A stretch of DNA of 58,393 bases, taken from assembly GCA_913057725.1 (NCBI GenBank), contig CAJXOS010000021.1:1-58393 (forward strand), given 5' to 3'. This DNA is from an uncultured Lewinella sp. (GTDB lineage: Bacteria > Bacteroidota > Bacteroidia > Chitinophagales > Saprospiraceae). Positions 34,117-42,993 of this stretch are shown here, in pieces (the stretch's first letter is position 1; each line of letters begins with the position of its first letter). A program made the translations under genes and the position numbers. Below the pieces are notes generated by a model. That model searched no databases and was not told where the DNA came from. It worked only from the letters and a program-made list of their open reading frames with translations.

Positions 34117-34905
34117 CTAAAAATACCAGGCTGCCAGAGCCAGAGCTGCTATTGCGAAGCAGTAATAAGCAAAATAAGACAATTGGCTGTTTTTCACAAG
34201 TTTGATCATCCAAGTACAAGCCAATAATCCAGTAAGAAAGGCAGCTGTGAAGCCAATACCCAAGGCTAGGCCGTTCGGGCTTTCGGTAAATTCCCCATCC
34301 AGGACATCTTTTGCCATCTTCCCTAGAATGAGTGGAACTACCATCAAAAATGAAAAACGAGCCGCTTTCTCACGATCAATTCCAAGTAGAACGGAACTAC
34401 TAATCGTTGCTCCAGAACGAGAAATGCCTGGCAGAATAGCAATCGCTTGCGCTATTCCGATTAAAATGGCATCCTTCCAACCAACGGTTTTATCCGTAGT
34501 CTTGGCTCGGTCAGCAAGGAAGAGTAGAAGCCCCGTGATCAGGAGCATACAAGCTACCAGGGGAATCTGACGGTCAAATAGTCCTTCAATCGTATCTTCC
34601 AGCAGGATCCCGACAAGCGCGGCGGGAACCATGGAAAGAATGATCTTCAGGCTAAAACGAGTGGCTTCGTTATCCTTGAAGGCGAAAAGCCCCCTTATGA
34701 TCTCAGCAATATCTTTTCGAAAGACGACAATCGTACTCAGAGCTGTTGCTGCGTGTAGAACAACAGTCATAAGCAGGCTTTCCTCCGCGGCGCTCGTGTC
34801 GCCCATGAAGAACTTAGCCAATTCCAAATGCCCACTACTACTGACAGGGAGAAATTCGGTTAAACCTTGTACAATGCCCAGGAGGGCAGCACGTAATGCT
34901 TCCAC
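34117..34905 (-). CDS. uppP: Undecaprenyl-diphosphatase (BacA family)
   Basis: 262 residues, polytopic, with the BacA signatures LTEFLPVSSSGHLEL and LPGISRSGAT. It dephosphorylates undecaprenyl pyrophosphate to recycle the carrier lipid for peptidoglycan and other wall polymers. GTG start at 34905. 18 bp upstream lies the DUF3098 gene in the same direction. Confidence 0.95.
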   Translation of the reverse strand: MEALRAALLGIVQGLTEFLPVSSSGHLELAKFFMGDTSAAEESLLMTVVLHAATALSTIVVFRKDIAEIIRGLFAFKDNEATRFSLKIILSMVPAALVGILLEDTIEGLFDRQIPLVACMLLITGLLLFLADRAKTTDKTVGWKDAILIGIAQAIAILPGISRSGATISSSVLLGIDREKAARFSFLMVVPLILGKMAKDVLDGEFTESPNGLALGIGFTAAFLTGLLACTWMIKLVKNSQLSYFAYYCFAIAALALAAWYF

Positions 34906-34923
34906 AATCGTAAGTTCGACAGG

Positions 34924-35241
34924 TTACTTCTTGAAAATAGCGTAGACCTCTACACCTAGACCCGCCAGAATGACGATTGGAGCTAATACGGTGCGGCGGC
35001 CGCTGTAGATAATACCTTCGTCCCAAACATCAGGACTTGGCATGGAACCACCGCTCATCAGCAGCATTCCGATGATCACCAGAACTAATCCGATGCCCAT
35101 CCATAGGTAGTTGTCGCGACCGAAAGTTAGGGCACGTTGTGAAGGTGCGGCAGTGCGTGTTTTAGCCGAAGCTGTACTACGACTGCTTTCTTTCTTGCTG
35201 GTAGTAACAACTACTTTTTTCTTCGCAGGTTTCTTACTCAT
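34924..35241 (-). CDS. DUF3098 small membrane protein
   Basis: 105 residues: a Lys/Ser/Ala-rich basic N-terminal third (about 1-40), then two hydrophobic segments (about 47-63 and 82-100) separated by GGSMPSPDVWDEGIIYSGRR. The pattern matches DUF3098, which in Bacteroidetes sits with ftsX and uppP as here. A role linked to division or envelope is suggested by context, not by sequence. Confidence 0.85.
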   Translation of the reverse strand: MSKKPAKKKVVVTTSKKESSRSTASAKTRTAAPSQRALTFGRDNYLWMGIGLVLVIIGMLLMSGGSMPSPDVWDEGIIYSGRRTVLAPIVILAGLGVEVYAIFKK

Positions 35242-35295
35242 CGAGTTGACTGTGTATTTAAGCGTGGCAAAGATAGCGGAATTTCACTAAGCACT

Positions 35296-36171
35296 CTAGT
35301 ATAAATCATCTTCTCGCAGACGTAGATATTTCCGGACGACAACATAGGTGCTAAGCCAGTTGACGAACATGCCGAGAATAAGCAAGCCGGCAAAAAGCGC
35401 TATAAAGGCTACCGGGTGCTGGAGCTCCTTAATCTCAGGGATTTGTTGTTGGAACCAAAACTGTAAGAGTACCAAGAGCCCGATCGCTAAAAGTGCACTC
35501 AGGAATCCGTGCCACAGCGCCTTGCGCAGGTATGGTCGTGAGATGAACTCCCAAGTAGCTCCCACCAATTCCTGTGTTTTGATTAAGAAGCGGTTGGAAT
35601 ATAACGCCAGTCTAATTGTATTATGTATAACCGTTAAGGCCAGTACCACAAACAAAAGTGCTACTCCAAGGAGAATCCAACCGATGCGCTTAACGTTTCT
35701 TGCCAACTGATCTACGAGGCTTTCCTGATAATAGACATCATTGACAATCTCTTCGCTACTCAGCAATTGCCGGATTTGCGCAAGACTGTCCGGAGCGATA
35801 TAATTGGATTTGACATTAAAAGTGAAAACATCATAGAGCGGGTTAGGCAGGTCAAGTGCCAAAATATCTTCTCCCAGTTCGTCACTCATAAGTTCCAGGG
35901 CCTCTTCCTTGGAGGTAAACTCCACGCTACTTGGCAGAATGAAACTACTATTCTTTAATCGACGCTCCAGTGCTAGTCGATCGGCCTCTTCACTGCCGGT
36001 GGTAAGCTCGACAATGATATCTATCTGCTCCTTGAGGACAGTAGTTAATCGCTGAGACTGGAGGAGGATTAAGCCAAAGAATCCGAGTAGGAAAAGGACG
36101 GCCGCTACACTAATAATGGTGTAGAAATAATTGGGGCGTTGACGAGGTGGTGTTTTCCTTTGCGATTGCAT
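35296..36171 (-). CDS. ftsX: Cell division permease FtsX
   Basis: 291 residues: N-terminal membrane helix (about 14-36), an extracytoplasmic domain (about 37-170, with LPSSVEFTSKEEALELM and LPNPLYDVFTFNV), then three more helices (about 175, 225 and 265). It is the membrane part of the FtsEX ABC-type system that regulates cell-wall hydrolases during division. No ftsE is adjacent. The gene is followed by DUF3098-uppP-truB. Confidence 0.92.
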   Translation of the reverse strand: MQSQRKTPPRQRPNYFYTIISVAAVLFLLGFFGLILLQSQRLTTVLKEQIDIIVELTTGSEEADRLALERRLKNSSFILPSSVEFTSKEEALELMSDELGEDILALDLPNPLYDVFTFNVKSNYIAPDSLAQIRQLLSSEEIVNDVYYQESLVDQLARNVKRIGWILLGVALLFVVLALTVIHNTIRLALYSNRFLIKTQELVGATWEFISRPYLRKALWHGFLSALLAIGLLVLLQFWFQQQIPEIKELQHPVAFIALFAGLLILGMFVNWLSTYVVVRKYLRLREDDLY

Positions 36172-36188
36172 CGTACAAATGTAGAGAA

Positions 36189-37088
36189 TTAATCCAATTG
36201 CTTTGTGGAAGGGGAGGGTAGCGGTCCTAGGCCGCTTAATTTGCCCAACATTCTTTTCAGACGGAAGCGGCGAATATATCGCCCTTCAGCTTCGTTGACC
36301 GCATAGGCATCACCTCTCCACCAGGCTTCTACAAAACCCCACATTACCGCTAAACCAGAGAGCAAGTAGGGTTCGTTCCGGAAGGCGGTTTTGGCCGCTG
36401 ATATTAAGCTGATCCAAAAACCGTAGCGCATACGGAAGAAACTGTATCCAATTCTTACTCTTACGCGTACTAGTCCGGTTTTAGTTCCTAAAGGGCGGTA
36501 GTGCTTTACTGGTAGAGATTCATCTACCAAAACCTCCCACCCATAATATTGGAGCAGGATTTCGTCCAAGGTATCCCAGCCAATGGTGTGCTTAAGCCCC
36601 CCCATGTCATCAAAAGCCGGTTTGCGCCAAGCTTTGTATGCGCCTTTTACATGATCTCGGTCAGAGATGTTTTCGTAGACCCATTTCCCATTCTTCTCCG
36701 TTAGTAGCATGCCCCCAACTAATCCCAATTTGGGCTTGGTCGCAAAGTGCTCACTGATGCGTTGGAAGTAGTCCGGTTCTAGATAGAGGTCGGCATCAAT
36801 TTTTACCAGAAAATCGTAATCATCTGATTGAATAGCCTCATAGCCCCGATAGAAAGCTTGAATGATTTTCGCTCCTCCAGCGTATCCTTTGTCTTCGTAA
36901 GAGTGCACCGGTTTAATCCAAGGGAAGCGCTCGGCAAATTCATCGATCACGCTAGCCGTAGCGTCAGTAGAACCATCATTGACGATGATAAGCTCTTGCG
37001 GGAGCAGTTCTTGCTGAGTAATGGCTTCAATCGTCCGAGGAAGGAATTCGGCCTCATTGTAGGCAGGGATGATGATGATATATCGCAT
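36189..37088 (-). CDS. Glycosyltransferase family 2
   Basis: 299 residues from the ATG at 37088, because the GT-A fold starts at once (MRYIIIIPAYNEAEFLP). A longer frame to 37181 adds an unrelated N-terminus and is not preferred. Motifs: IVNDGSTDAT and the metal-binding Asp-x-Asp in VKIDADLYLEPDY, then QxxRW-like positions around RIGYSFFRMRYGFW. It transfers a sugar from a nucleotide donor to an unknown acceptor, probably for envelope glycan. First gene of the cluster with ftsX. Confidence 0.85.
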   Translation of the reverse strand: MRYIIIIPAYNEAEFLPRTIEAITQQELLPQELIIVNDGSTDATASVIDEFAERFPWIKPVHSYEDKGYAGGAKIIQAFYRGYEAIQSDDYDFLVKIDADLYLEPDYFQRISEHFATKPKLGLVGGMLLTEKNGKWVYENISDRDHVKGAYKAWRKPAFDDMGGLKHTIGWDTLDEILLQYYGWEVLVDESLPVKHYRPLGTKTGLVRVRVRIGYSFFRMRYGFWISLISAAKTAFRNEPYLLSGLAVMWGFVEAWWRGDAYAVNEAEGRYIRRFRLKRMLGKLSGLGPLPSPSTKQLD

Positions 37089-37448
37089 AGTTTCGATCTG
37101 ACCCGGACTGATGGATCGTGGCTTACGTGATTCTTTACTTTTGCTAGCCACAAAAAAATAACCATTTGCACAAATGTACAAATGGTCTGTAACATGTTTT
37201 TTTGCCGGTTTCTCGGGTGTTTGGAGCGCTATAAACGCTTATTGGGTGGTGAATGCTCTGAAATGTTTGGTTTATAAACCGGGGCGCATTTCTAAAGGAG
37301 CTTTTCAGTGGAATTGAGAAAAAACCTTGATTTTTACTCGCTTCCTATAGTGGTAAATCTAAAACAAAAAAGGTCTTTCACTGGTCTCTCGCAGAGATTT
37401 TAGCAAAGTTTTAACGCTTTTGTCAGGTAGATTGCTGCTTAGATTAGA
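37089..37448. other. Noncoding region upstream of GT2 and the 6S-like RNA
   Basis: About 360 bp without a supported gene. It is A/T-rich, with a TTTG (37419-37422) and a TAGATTAG (37440-37447) that could be promoter elements for the RNA-like structure starting near 37449. The spacing between them (17 bp) is shorter than the usual 19-21. Confidence 0.5.
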
Positions 37449-37557
37449 AAGACATTTTAAGAACGCAGTGTCGGGCTTCTATAGTATGGATGTATATTTT
37501 CTTAAGAAAGTTGTATGCCCACCTGTAGAAGCTTAAGTGGGAGGTGGAAAATGTCTT
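37449..37557 (+). ncRNA. Candidate 6S-like (6S-Flavo type) RNA
   Basis: The interval folds into a long rod. A closing stem of 10 perfect pairs (AAGACATTTT 37449-37458 with AAAATGTCTT 37548-37557) can be preceded by a 4-pair extension (37442-37445 with 37560-37563). A central bubble of 16 and 15 bases follows. Next come a 10-pair stem (GCTTCTATAG 37475-37484 with CTGTAGAAGC 37523-37532, one G-U) and an apical arm ending in a TTAA tetraloop (37502-37505). A rod with a single large central bubble is the 6S hallmark. Bacteroidetes 6S-Flavo RNAs are of about this size, but identification rests on shape only. It lies just before the leuS promoter. Confidence 0.5.
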
Positions 37558-37566
37558 GGAATCCGT

Positions 37567-37574
37567 TATCTTCG
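37567..37574 (+). promoter_or_regulatory. Possible minus-7 box (TATCTTCG) of leuS
   Basis: A 7-of-8 match to TAnnTTTG, 85 bp before the leuS ATG and 10 bp past the end of the candidate RNA rod. No clear -33 element. Confidence 0.35.
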
Positions 37575-37658
37575 CCCCTTCAAATAAAAAACTCAAATTG
37601 GTCTATGGAACCCTTACGATTGTAAAGGTGTTCATGATCAAAATAAGTCAGCATACGA

Positions 37659-40529
37659 ATGGATTATCAAGCTCGCGACATTGAGCAGAAATGGCGCAAA
37701 CAGTGGGAAGAAAGAGGTACCTATAAGGTGACCAACGACACCACTCGGCCGAAGTACTACGTATTAGATATGTTCCCTTATCCTTCGGGTGCGGGCCTAC
37801 ACGTTGGCCACCCGCTAGGATACATAGCATCGGATATTTACGCTCGCTACAAGCGCCTCCAGGGATTCAATGTGCTGCACCCTATGGGCTACGATTCTTT
37901 TGGTTTGCCTGCTGAGCAATATGCTATCCAGACGGGTATCCATCCGGCCGTAGCTACGGAAGAGAATATCAATCGTTATCGTTCTCAATTGGAGAACTTA
38001 GGTTTCTCCTTTGACTGGAGCCGTGAGGTTCGTACCAGTGATCCAGAGTACTACCGCTGGACTCAGTGGATCTTCCAACAGTTATTCAAGCATTACTTCG
38101 ATCAGGATGCGGGTACTGCCAAGCCTATTGAGGAATTGATTGAGCGTTTGGCCACTTCTGGTAACATTGGCATGAACGCTGCTACCGAAGATGATACTCC
38201 GCAAATCACTGCCGACGAGTGGAATGGCATGAGCGACAAAGAACAACAGTTGTTCTTGTTGAACTATCGCTTGACTTTCCCTGAGGAGAGTTATGTGAAC
38301 TGGTGTGCTGCTTTGGGAACGGTATTGTCCAATGATGAGGTGAAGGATGGTGTAAGCGAACGTGGTGGCTATCCAGTAGAACGCAAGTTGATGGCACAGT
38401 GGAGTATGCGGATTACTGCCTACGCTGATCGCTTGATTGATGGTTTGGATGAGATTGATTGGCCTTTGAGCTTGAAAGAGCAACAGCGCAACTGGATCGG
38501 TCGCTCACAAGGAGCAAGTGTACGCTTTGCCTTGCAAGAAGATGCAGATACCACTATCGAGGTGTTTACGACTCGTGTAGATACTATTTTCGGCGCCACC
38601 TTCATGGTATTGGCACCGGAGCACGAATTGGTGGATGGTATTACTACCGCTGAGCAGCGGGAAACGATCGATGAGTACCGCACTTGGGCAGCATCCCGCT
38701 CAGAGGTGGAACGCATGGCTGAAGTGAAGAAGGTGACCGGTGCCTTTACAGGGGCATACTGTATCAACCCATTCAACGGCGAGGCTATTCCAATTTACAT
38801 TGCTGACTATGTGTTGGCGGGTTACGGTACTGGTGCCGTCATGGCTGTTCCTTCTGGTGATCAACGGGATTGGAATTTCGCTACCCACTTTGATTTACCG
38901 ATCGTCCCGATTTTGGATGCTCAGGAAAATATTGGAGAGGCTGCTGATGCGACTAAAGAAGGAAAGTATATCAACTCAGGCTTCATCAATGGATTGACCT
39001 ATGAGGAGGCTGTTCCTAAGTTGATCGCTTGGTTGGAAGAGCGTAGTATCGGTAAGGGCAAAGTGCAGTACCGCTTGCGTAACGCAGTGTTCAGCCGTCA
39101 GCGCTATTGGGGAGAGCCGGTACCTGCTTACTGGAAGGATGATGTGCCACACTTGGTACCTGAAGACCAATTGCCACTGGTATTGCCTGCGGTAGATAAG
39201 TATTTGCCTACCGAGACAGGAGAACCACCATTGGGACGAGCCGAAAACTGGAAGTTCGAGGATCAGTACGAGTACGAGTTGAGCACTATGCCTGGGTGGG
39301 CGGGTTCTTCTTGGTATTGGTACCGCTATATGGATCCGAAGAATGAGAAACGTTTTGCGGGTGAGGATGCAGTGAACTACTGGCAAGGTGTAGACTTGTA
39401 CGTTGGTGGGTCTGAGCACGCGGTAGGTCACTTGTTGTACAGCCGCTTCTGGAACCACTTCATGCACGATTTAGGTTTGGTGCCTAATCGAGAATACGCC
39501 AAGAAGTTGATCAACCAGGGTATGATCCAGGGTGTGATTGAATACTTGAAGTTGCAGAAGGAAAAAGTGGACGGCAATAGTCGCTTTGTCTGTGCTGATA
39601 TCGCAAGAGAAGAGGAAAAAGAAGGCGTTGAATTCGCTCAGATTCCAATTCACGTAGATTACGTTCAGGACTATGGTTCTGAAAAGTCATACGTGAATAT
39701 TGATAGCGTGAAGAAGTTTTTGGACTGGCGTCCGGAATATAAGAATGCCATTTTCGAATGCGGTAGTGGTGTTTATCACAAAGGCGTATTTACTCCTCAT
39801 GCCGATGCTGAAGGATCACACTTGGTGACTGTATCCGAGGTGGGCAAAATGTCGAAGCGCTACTTCAACGTGGTAAACCCAGATGATGTAGTGGCTCGCT
39901 ACGGTGCTGACTGTTTCCGGATGTTCGAGATGTTCTTAGGACCGATCGAACAGGCTAAGCCGTGGAATACAACCAGTATCAGTGGTACCAGTAGATTCTT
40001 GAATAACTTCTGGCGTTTGTTCTTCCGCGATGGTAAGTGGGTAGTAACTGATGAGGAAGCTACTAAGGAGGAAATGAAGGTATTGCACACGGCGATCAAG
40101 AAGGTGAGCGAAGATGTAGAACGTTTTGCCTTTAATACCTGTGTGAGTGCCTTTATGGTGGCCACCAATGACTTGAACAAGATGAAGTGCCATAAGCGCG
40201 CAGTCTTGGAACCAATGTTGGCCTTGATGGCACCATTTGCAGTACACATGACCGAAGAGTTGTGGGAGCATATGGGGCATACTACCAGTGTACACCATGC
40301 CGAATGGCCGAAATGGGACGAGCAGTGGTTAGTGGAAGAAAACGTTACGTATCCGATTGCCATCAATGGTAAGACACGTGCAACGGTAGACTTCCCAGCC
40401 GATTCTTCTAAAGCTGATTTGGAAGCTGCGGCACCGAATATCGAGGAGATTCAGAAATACTTGGAAGGCAAGACCATCCGCAAGATTATCGTTGTTCCTG
40501 GACGAATGATCAATATTGTGGTGGGCTAA
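37659..40529 (+). CDS. leuS: Leucyl-tRNA synthetase
   Basis: 956 residues, class I aminoacyl-tRNA synthetase. HIGH-type motif HVGHPLGY (48-55), KMSKR motif at 730-734, an editing (CP1) domain in the middle (TTRVD-like FTTRVDTIFGATF and GTGAVMAVPSGDQRDWNF), and a C-terminal anticodon-binding part. An insertion before the KMSKR motif (about 630-715) is, as far as I know, typical of Bacteroidetes LeuS. It charges tRNA-Leu and edits norvaline and isoleucine. ATG start preceded by a long untranslated region. Confidence 0.96.
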   Translation: MDYQARDIEQKWRKQWEERGTYKVTNDTTRPKYYVLDMFPYPSGAGLHVGHPLGYIASDIYARYKRLQGFNVLHPMGYDSFGLPAEQYAIQTGIHPAVATEENINRYRSQLENLGFSFDWSREVRTSDPEYYRWTQWIFQQLFKHYFDQDAGTAKPIEELIERLATSGNIGMNAATEDDTPQITADEWNGMSDKEQQLFLLNYRLTFPEESYVNWCAALGTVLSNDEVKDGVSERGGYPVERKLMAQWSMRITAYADRLIDGLDEIDWPLSLKEQQRNWIGRSQGASVRFALQEDADTTIEVFTTRVDTIFGATFMVLAPEHELVDGITTAEQRETIDEYRTWAASRSEVERMAEVKKVTGAFTGAYCINPFNGEAIPIYIADYVLAGYGTGAVMAVPSGDQRDWNFATHFDLPIVPILDAQENIGEAADATKEGKYINSGFINGLTYEEAVPKLIAWLEERSIGKGKVQYRLRNAVFSRQRYWGEPVPAYWKDDVPHLVPEDQLPLVLPAVDKYLPTETGEPPLGRAENWKFEDQYEYELSTMPGWAGSSWYWYRYMDPKNEKRFAGEDAVNYWQGVDLYVGGSEHAVGHLLYSRFWNHFMHDLGLVPNREYAKKLINQGMIQGVIEYLKLQKEKVDGNSRFVCADIAREEEKEGVEFAQIPIHVDYVQDYGSEKSYVNIDSVKKFLDWRPEYKNAIFECGSGVYHKGVFTPHADAEGSHLVTVSEVGKMSKRYFNVVNPDDVVARYGADCFRMFEMFLGPIEQAKPWNTTSISGTSRFLNNFWRLFFRDGKWVVTDEEATKEEMKVLHTAIKKVSEDVERFAFNTCVSAFMVATNDLNKMKCHKRAVLEPMLALMAPFAVHMTEELWEHMGHTTSVHHAEWPKWDEQWLVEENVTYPIAINGKTRATVDFPADSSKADLEAAAPNIEEIQKYLEGKTIRKIIVVPGRMINIVVG

Positions 40530-40551
40530 GCAAGCCTACTCCTGAAATAAT

Positions 40552-40590
40552 AAAGCCGGAAGTGTTCTTTGGAACGCTTCCGGCTTTTGT
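40552..40590. terminator. Bidirectional intrinsic terminator
   Basis: An 11-bp stem AAAGCCGGAAG (40552-40562) with CTTCCGGCTTT (40577-40587), extended by GTTC/GAAC inside, and T-rich after on the plus strand and A-rich before. It sits between the convergent leuS and cystathionine beta-synthase genes. Confidence 0.88.
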
Positions 40591-40609
40591 TTTCTATCTG
40601 CAATGGCGT

Positions 40610-41968
40610 TTATACCGCCTGTAGGATATCGTACTGCGTGACGATTTGCAAATCACCTGCTTGTGTACGAGTAATTACCGCAGGAATACGCTTGTTCAGA
40701 TAGGTCCGCAATTGACTGATAGGAGTATCTAGCTGAACCATTGGGAATGGATCTCCCATGATGTCACTGATAGGTTTGTCCCCATTGTTCAACGGACTAT
40801 CTAGCAAGAATGATAGAACGGTGTTTTCCTGTAATCCGCCAACAATTTCCCCGTCCTTAATTACTGGAAGCTGGGAAATGTCTTTGTCCTTCATGATCTG
40901 GAAGGCATCACGAACAGTATGAGTGGGCTCGATAGAAATGAAATCTCCCGCTTTACGAGATTTTACTAAATCTTGCACTCGTAACTCTGTATCCAGGAAG
41001 CCACGTTCACGCATCCAGTCGTCGTTGTAGATTTTTCCTACGTAGCGGCTACCGTGGTCATGGATCACTACTACTACCACATCATCTGGAGTAAGTTCAT
41101 CTTTTAGCTGGTGTAGTCCAGCCATAGCAGAGCCAGCACTGTAGCCTAGAAGGATACCTTCTTCGCGCGCTAGGCGACGAGCCATTACGGCACCGTCTTT
41201 ATCAGATACCTTCTCGAAATGATCGATGATATCAAAATCTACATTCTTAGGTAGGATATCCTCGCCAATTCCTTCTGTGATGTAAGGGTAGATTTCCTTC
41301 TCATCGAAGACACCCGTCTCATGGTATTTCTTGAATACAGAACCGTAAGTGTCTACACCCCAAATCTTGATGTTAGGGTTCTTTTCTTTGAGGTAGCGAC
41401 CTGTTCCAGAGATGGTTCCGCCGGTGCCTACACCAACGATCATGTGAGTGATCTTACCTTCTGTCTGATCCCAGATTTCTGGTCCAGTAGATTCGTAGTG
41501 CGCCTGGCGATTTGATAAGTTGTCGTACTGATTGAACCAGTAGCTATTCGGGATCTCCTGGCTTAAGCGTTCTGCCACAGAATAGTAGGAGCGAGGGTCG
41601 TCTGGCTCTACATTCGTTGGGCAAACGATGACTTCGGCCCCTAGGGCCTTTAGCAAATCGATTTTTTCTTTAGACTGTTTATCACTAGTTGTGAATATGG
41701 AACGATAGCCTTTCACACAACCGGCAATGGCGAGGCCCATACCTGTGTTCCCAGAAGTACATTCAATGATCGTACCTCCTGGCTTAAGCTTACCAGCAGC
41801 CTCGGCGTCTTCGAGCATCTTCAGGGCCATTCGGTCCTTGATAGAGTGTCCAGGATTGAAGGTTTCGACCTTCATGAGGACTAGTGCTGGAATGTCTTCA
41901 GTGACTTTGTTCATCTTCACCAAAGGAGTGTTTCCAATGGTTTGAAGGATGTTCTCTTTGTAATGCAT
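40610..41968 (-). CDS. Cystathionine beta-synthase (PLP enzyme with C-terminal CBS domains)
   Basis: 452 residues: a PLP fold-type II catalytic domain (about 1-320) with Lys44 in PGHSIKDRMA, the phosphate loop TSGNTGMGLA and GVGTGGTISGTGRY, then a CBS-domain pair (about 335-452, with ISQLPVIKDGEIVGGL). It makes cystathionine from serine and homocysteine, or cysteine from O-acetylserine. The CBS-domain tail argues for the former. CBS pairs typically sense an adenosyl ligand. Without the tail this would look like cysteine synthase, so a cysK-type role remains possible. Confidence 0.88.
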   Translation of the reverse strand: MHYKENILQTIGNTPLVKMNKVTEDIPALVLMKVETFNPGHSIKDRMALKMLEDAEAAGKLKPGGTIIECTSGNTGMGLAIAGCVKGYRSIFTTSDKQSKEKIDLLKALGAEVIVCPTNVEPDDPRSYYSVAERLSQEIPNSYWFNQYDNLSNRQAHYESTGPEIWDQTEGKITHMIVGVGTGGTISGTGRYLKEKNPNIKIWGVDTYGSVFKKYHETGVFDEKEIYPYITEGIGEDILPKNVDFDIIDHFEKVSDKDGAVMARRLAREEGILLGYSAGSAMAGLHQLKDELTPDDVVVVVIHDHGSRYVGKIYNDDWMRERGFLDTELRVQDLVKSRKAGDFISIEPTHTVRDAFQIMKDKDISQLPVIKDGEIVGGLQENTVLSFLLDSPLNNGDKPISDIMGDPFPMVQLDTPISQLRTYLNKRIPAVITRTQAGDLQIVTQYDILQAV

Positions 41969-42078
41969 TTGGTTTCTACTCTGCGTTAGGCTGCAAAGGT
42001 AGATTTTTCCTAAGGATCGCCGAAAATTAACTTGCTAGTAGTCTTTAAAGAAAGTAGCAAGTGCGTTTTCAAGTAGTA

Positions 42079-42924
42079 CTAGTAGTGCTTTAAACGAACA
42101 TAGAAGCGATCGTCACGAACCCCCAGGGCTTTTGCTGCCAGCGGGGAAACCACCACTACGGTATTGCGATCATATACCCGATCAGGTAAGCGCCCACTTA
42201 CCTTCAGGTACATCGTCTGGCGTGTGAGTGGATGGTGTACTTCGACCAAACTATTGAGCGGTGCGCTCCGATGTAGGCAGTAGAATCCGGTATCATCAGA
42301 GCTGTCTTTGGGCCAGGTTGCTGCACCACGCTCTTCGACAATTCTGCGGTCTGCTGAGCGCCGGAAGTATTCCATTTTTAGTGGGTGATTTACCTTGGCG
42401 TAAGGACCGCCACGAATCTCCCGCCATTCTTGTGGTATACCTGCAGTAGAGATCCAGCCAATGCGTAGTAACTGACCGGGTTTCAGCCCGTTAGCCAAAT
42501 CTGGGTTTTGTATCATGAGCCATTCCTGAGGTATGTTGAAGATGCGCTTACATATACCAAACACCGTGTCACCTCGACGTACCTGATAGTATACCAGCGC
42601 TAACTCAGACATCAAACCCGGAGGAGGTATCTGCCTTATGATTGCTCTCAGTGGGATGGGAATACTCAATTTGTCTCCTGGATCATACTTGACACTGACG
42701 TGTGGATTGTAAGCGTACAATTCCTGTAAGGTGAGTCCGTAAAACTTGGCTAGTGAAAAAAGTGTCTGCTTGGCCTGCACGGTGTGCATGAACATGACTT
42801 CACCCATTGGATGCTGATAGGTGAAAAGCGTATCGTAAGGGGTCAGATAAGGAACAGAGTCTTGCTGAGCAGTCAGCGCAGAACAACTAAGCAGGCAGGT
42901 GAATACCAGCGTGGAAAGGCGCAT
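42079..42924 (-). CDS. Secreted LysM-domain protein
   Basis: 281 residues from the ATG at 42924, where the signal peptide begins (MRLSTLVFTCLLSCSALTAQ). The longer frame to 43119 runs over kdsB sequence. Two LysM-type repeats are visible: HTVQAKQTLFSLAKFYGLTLQELYAYNP, and YQVRRGDTVFGICKRIFNIP with IQNPDLANGLKPGQLL. A C-terminal double-psi-like segment follows (VEVHHPLTRQTMYLKVSGRLPD). It probably binds peptidoglycan in the periplasm, with an unknown C-terminal activity. Its 5' end faces the divergent kdsB start 69 bp away. Confidence 0.86.
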   Translation of the reverse strand: MRLSTLVFTCLLSCSALTAQQDSVPYLTPYDTLFTYQHPMGEVMFMHTVQAKQTLFSLAKFYGLTLQELYAYNPHVSVKYDPGDKLSIPIPLRAIIRQIPPPGLMSELALVYYQVRRGDTVFGICKRIFNIPQEWLMIQNPDLANGLKPGQLLRIGWISTAGIPQEWREIRGGPYAKVNHPLKMEYFRRSADRRIVEERGAATWPKDSSDDTGFYCLHRSAPLNSLVEVHHPLTRQTMYLKVSGRLPDRVYDRNTVVVVSPLAAKALGVRDDRFYVRLKHY

Positions 42925-42993
42925 AGGGTTTACTTTGTTTTCTCTCGTATGTCTTCTGTGGTCAAAGATAGCAGGAATCCCTATTTTAACGCC

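Noticed and set aside
42784..42993. N-terminal extension of kdsB
   Set aside because: Overlaps the LysM gene on the other strand and adds residues absent from KdsB proteins. The fold begins at the ATG at 42994.
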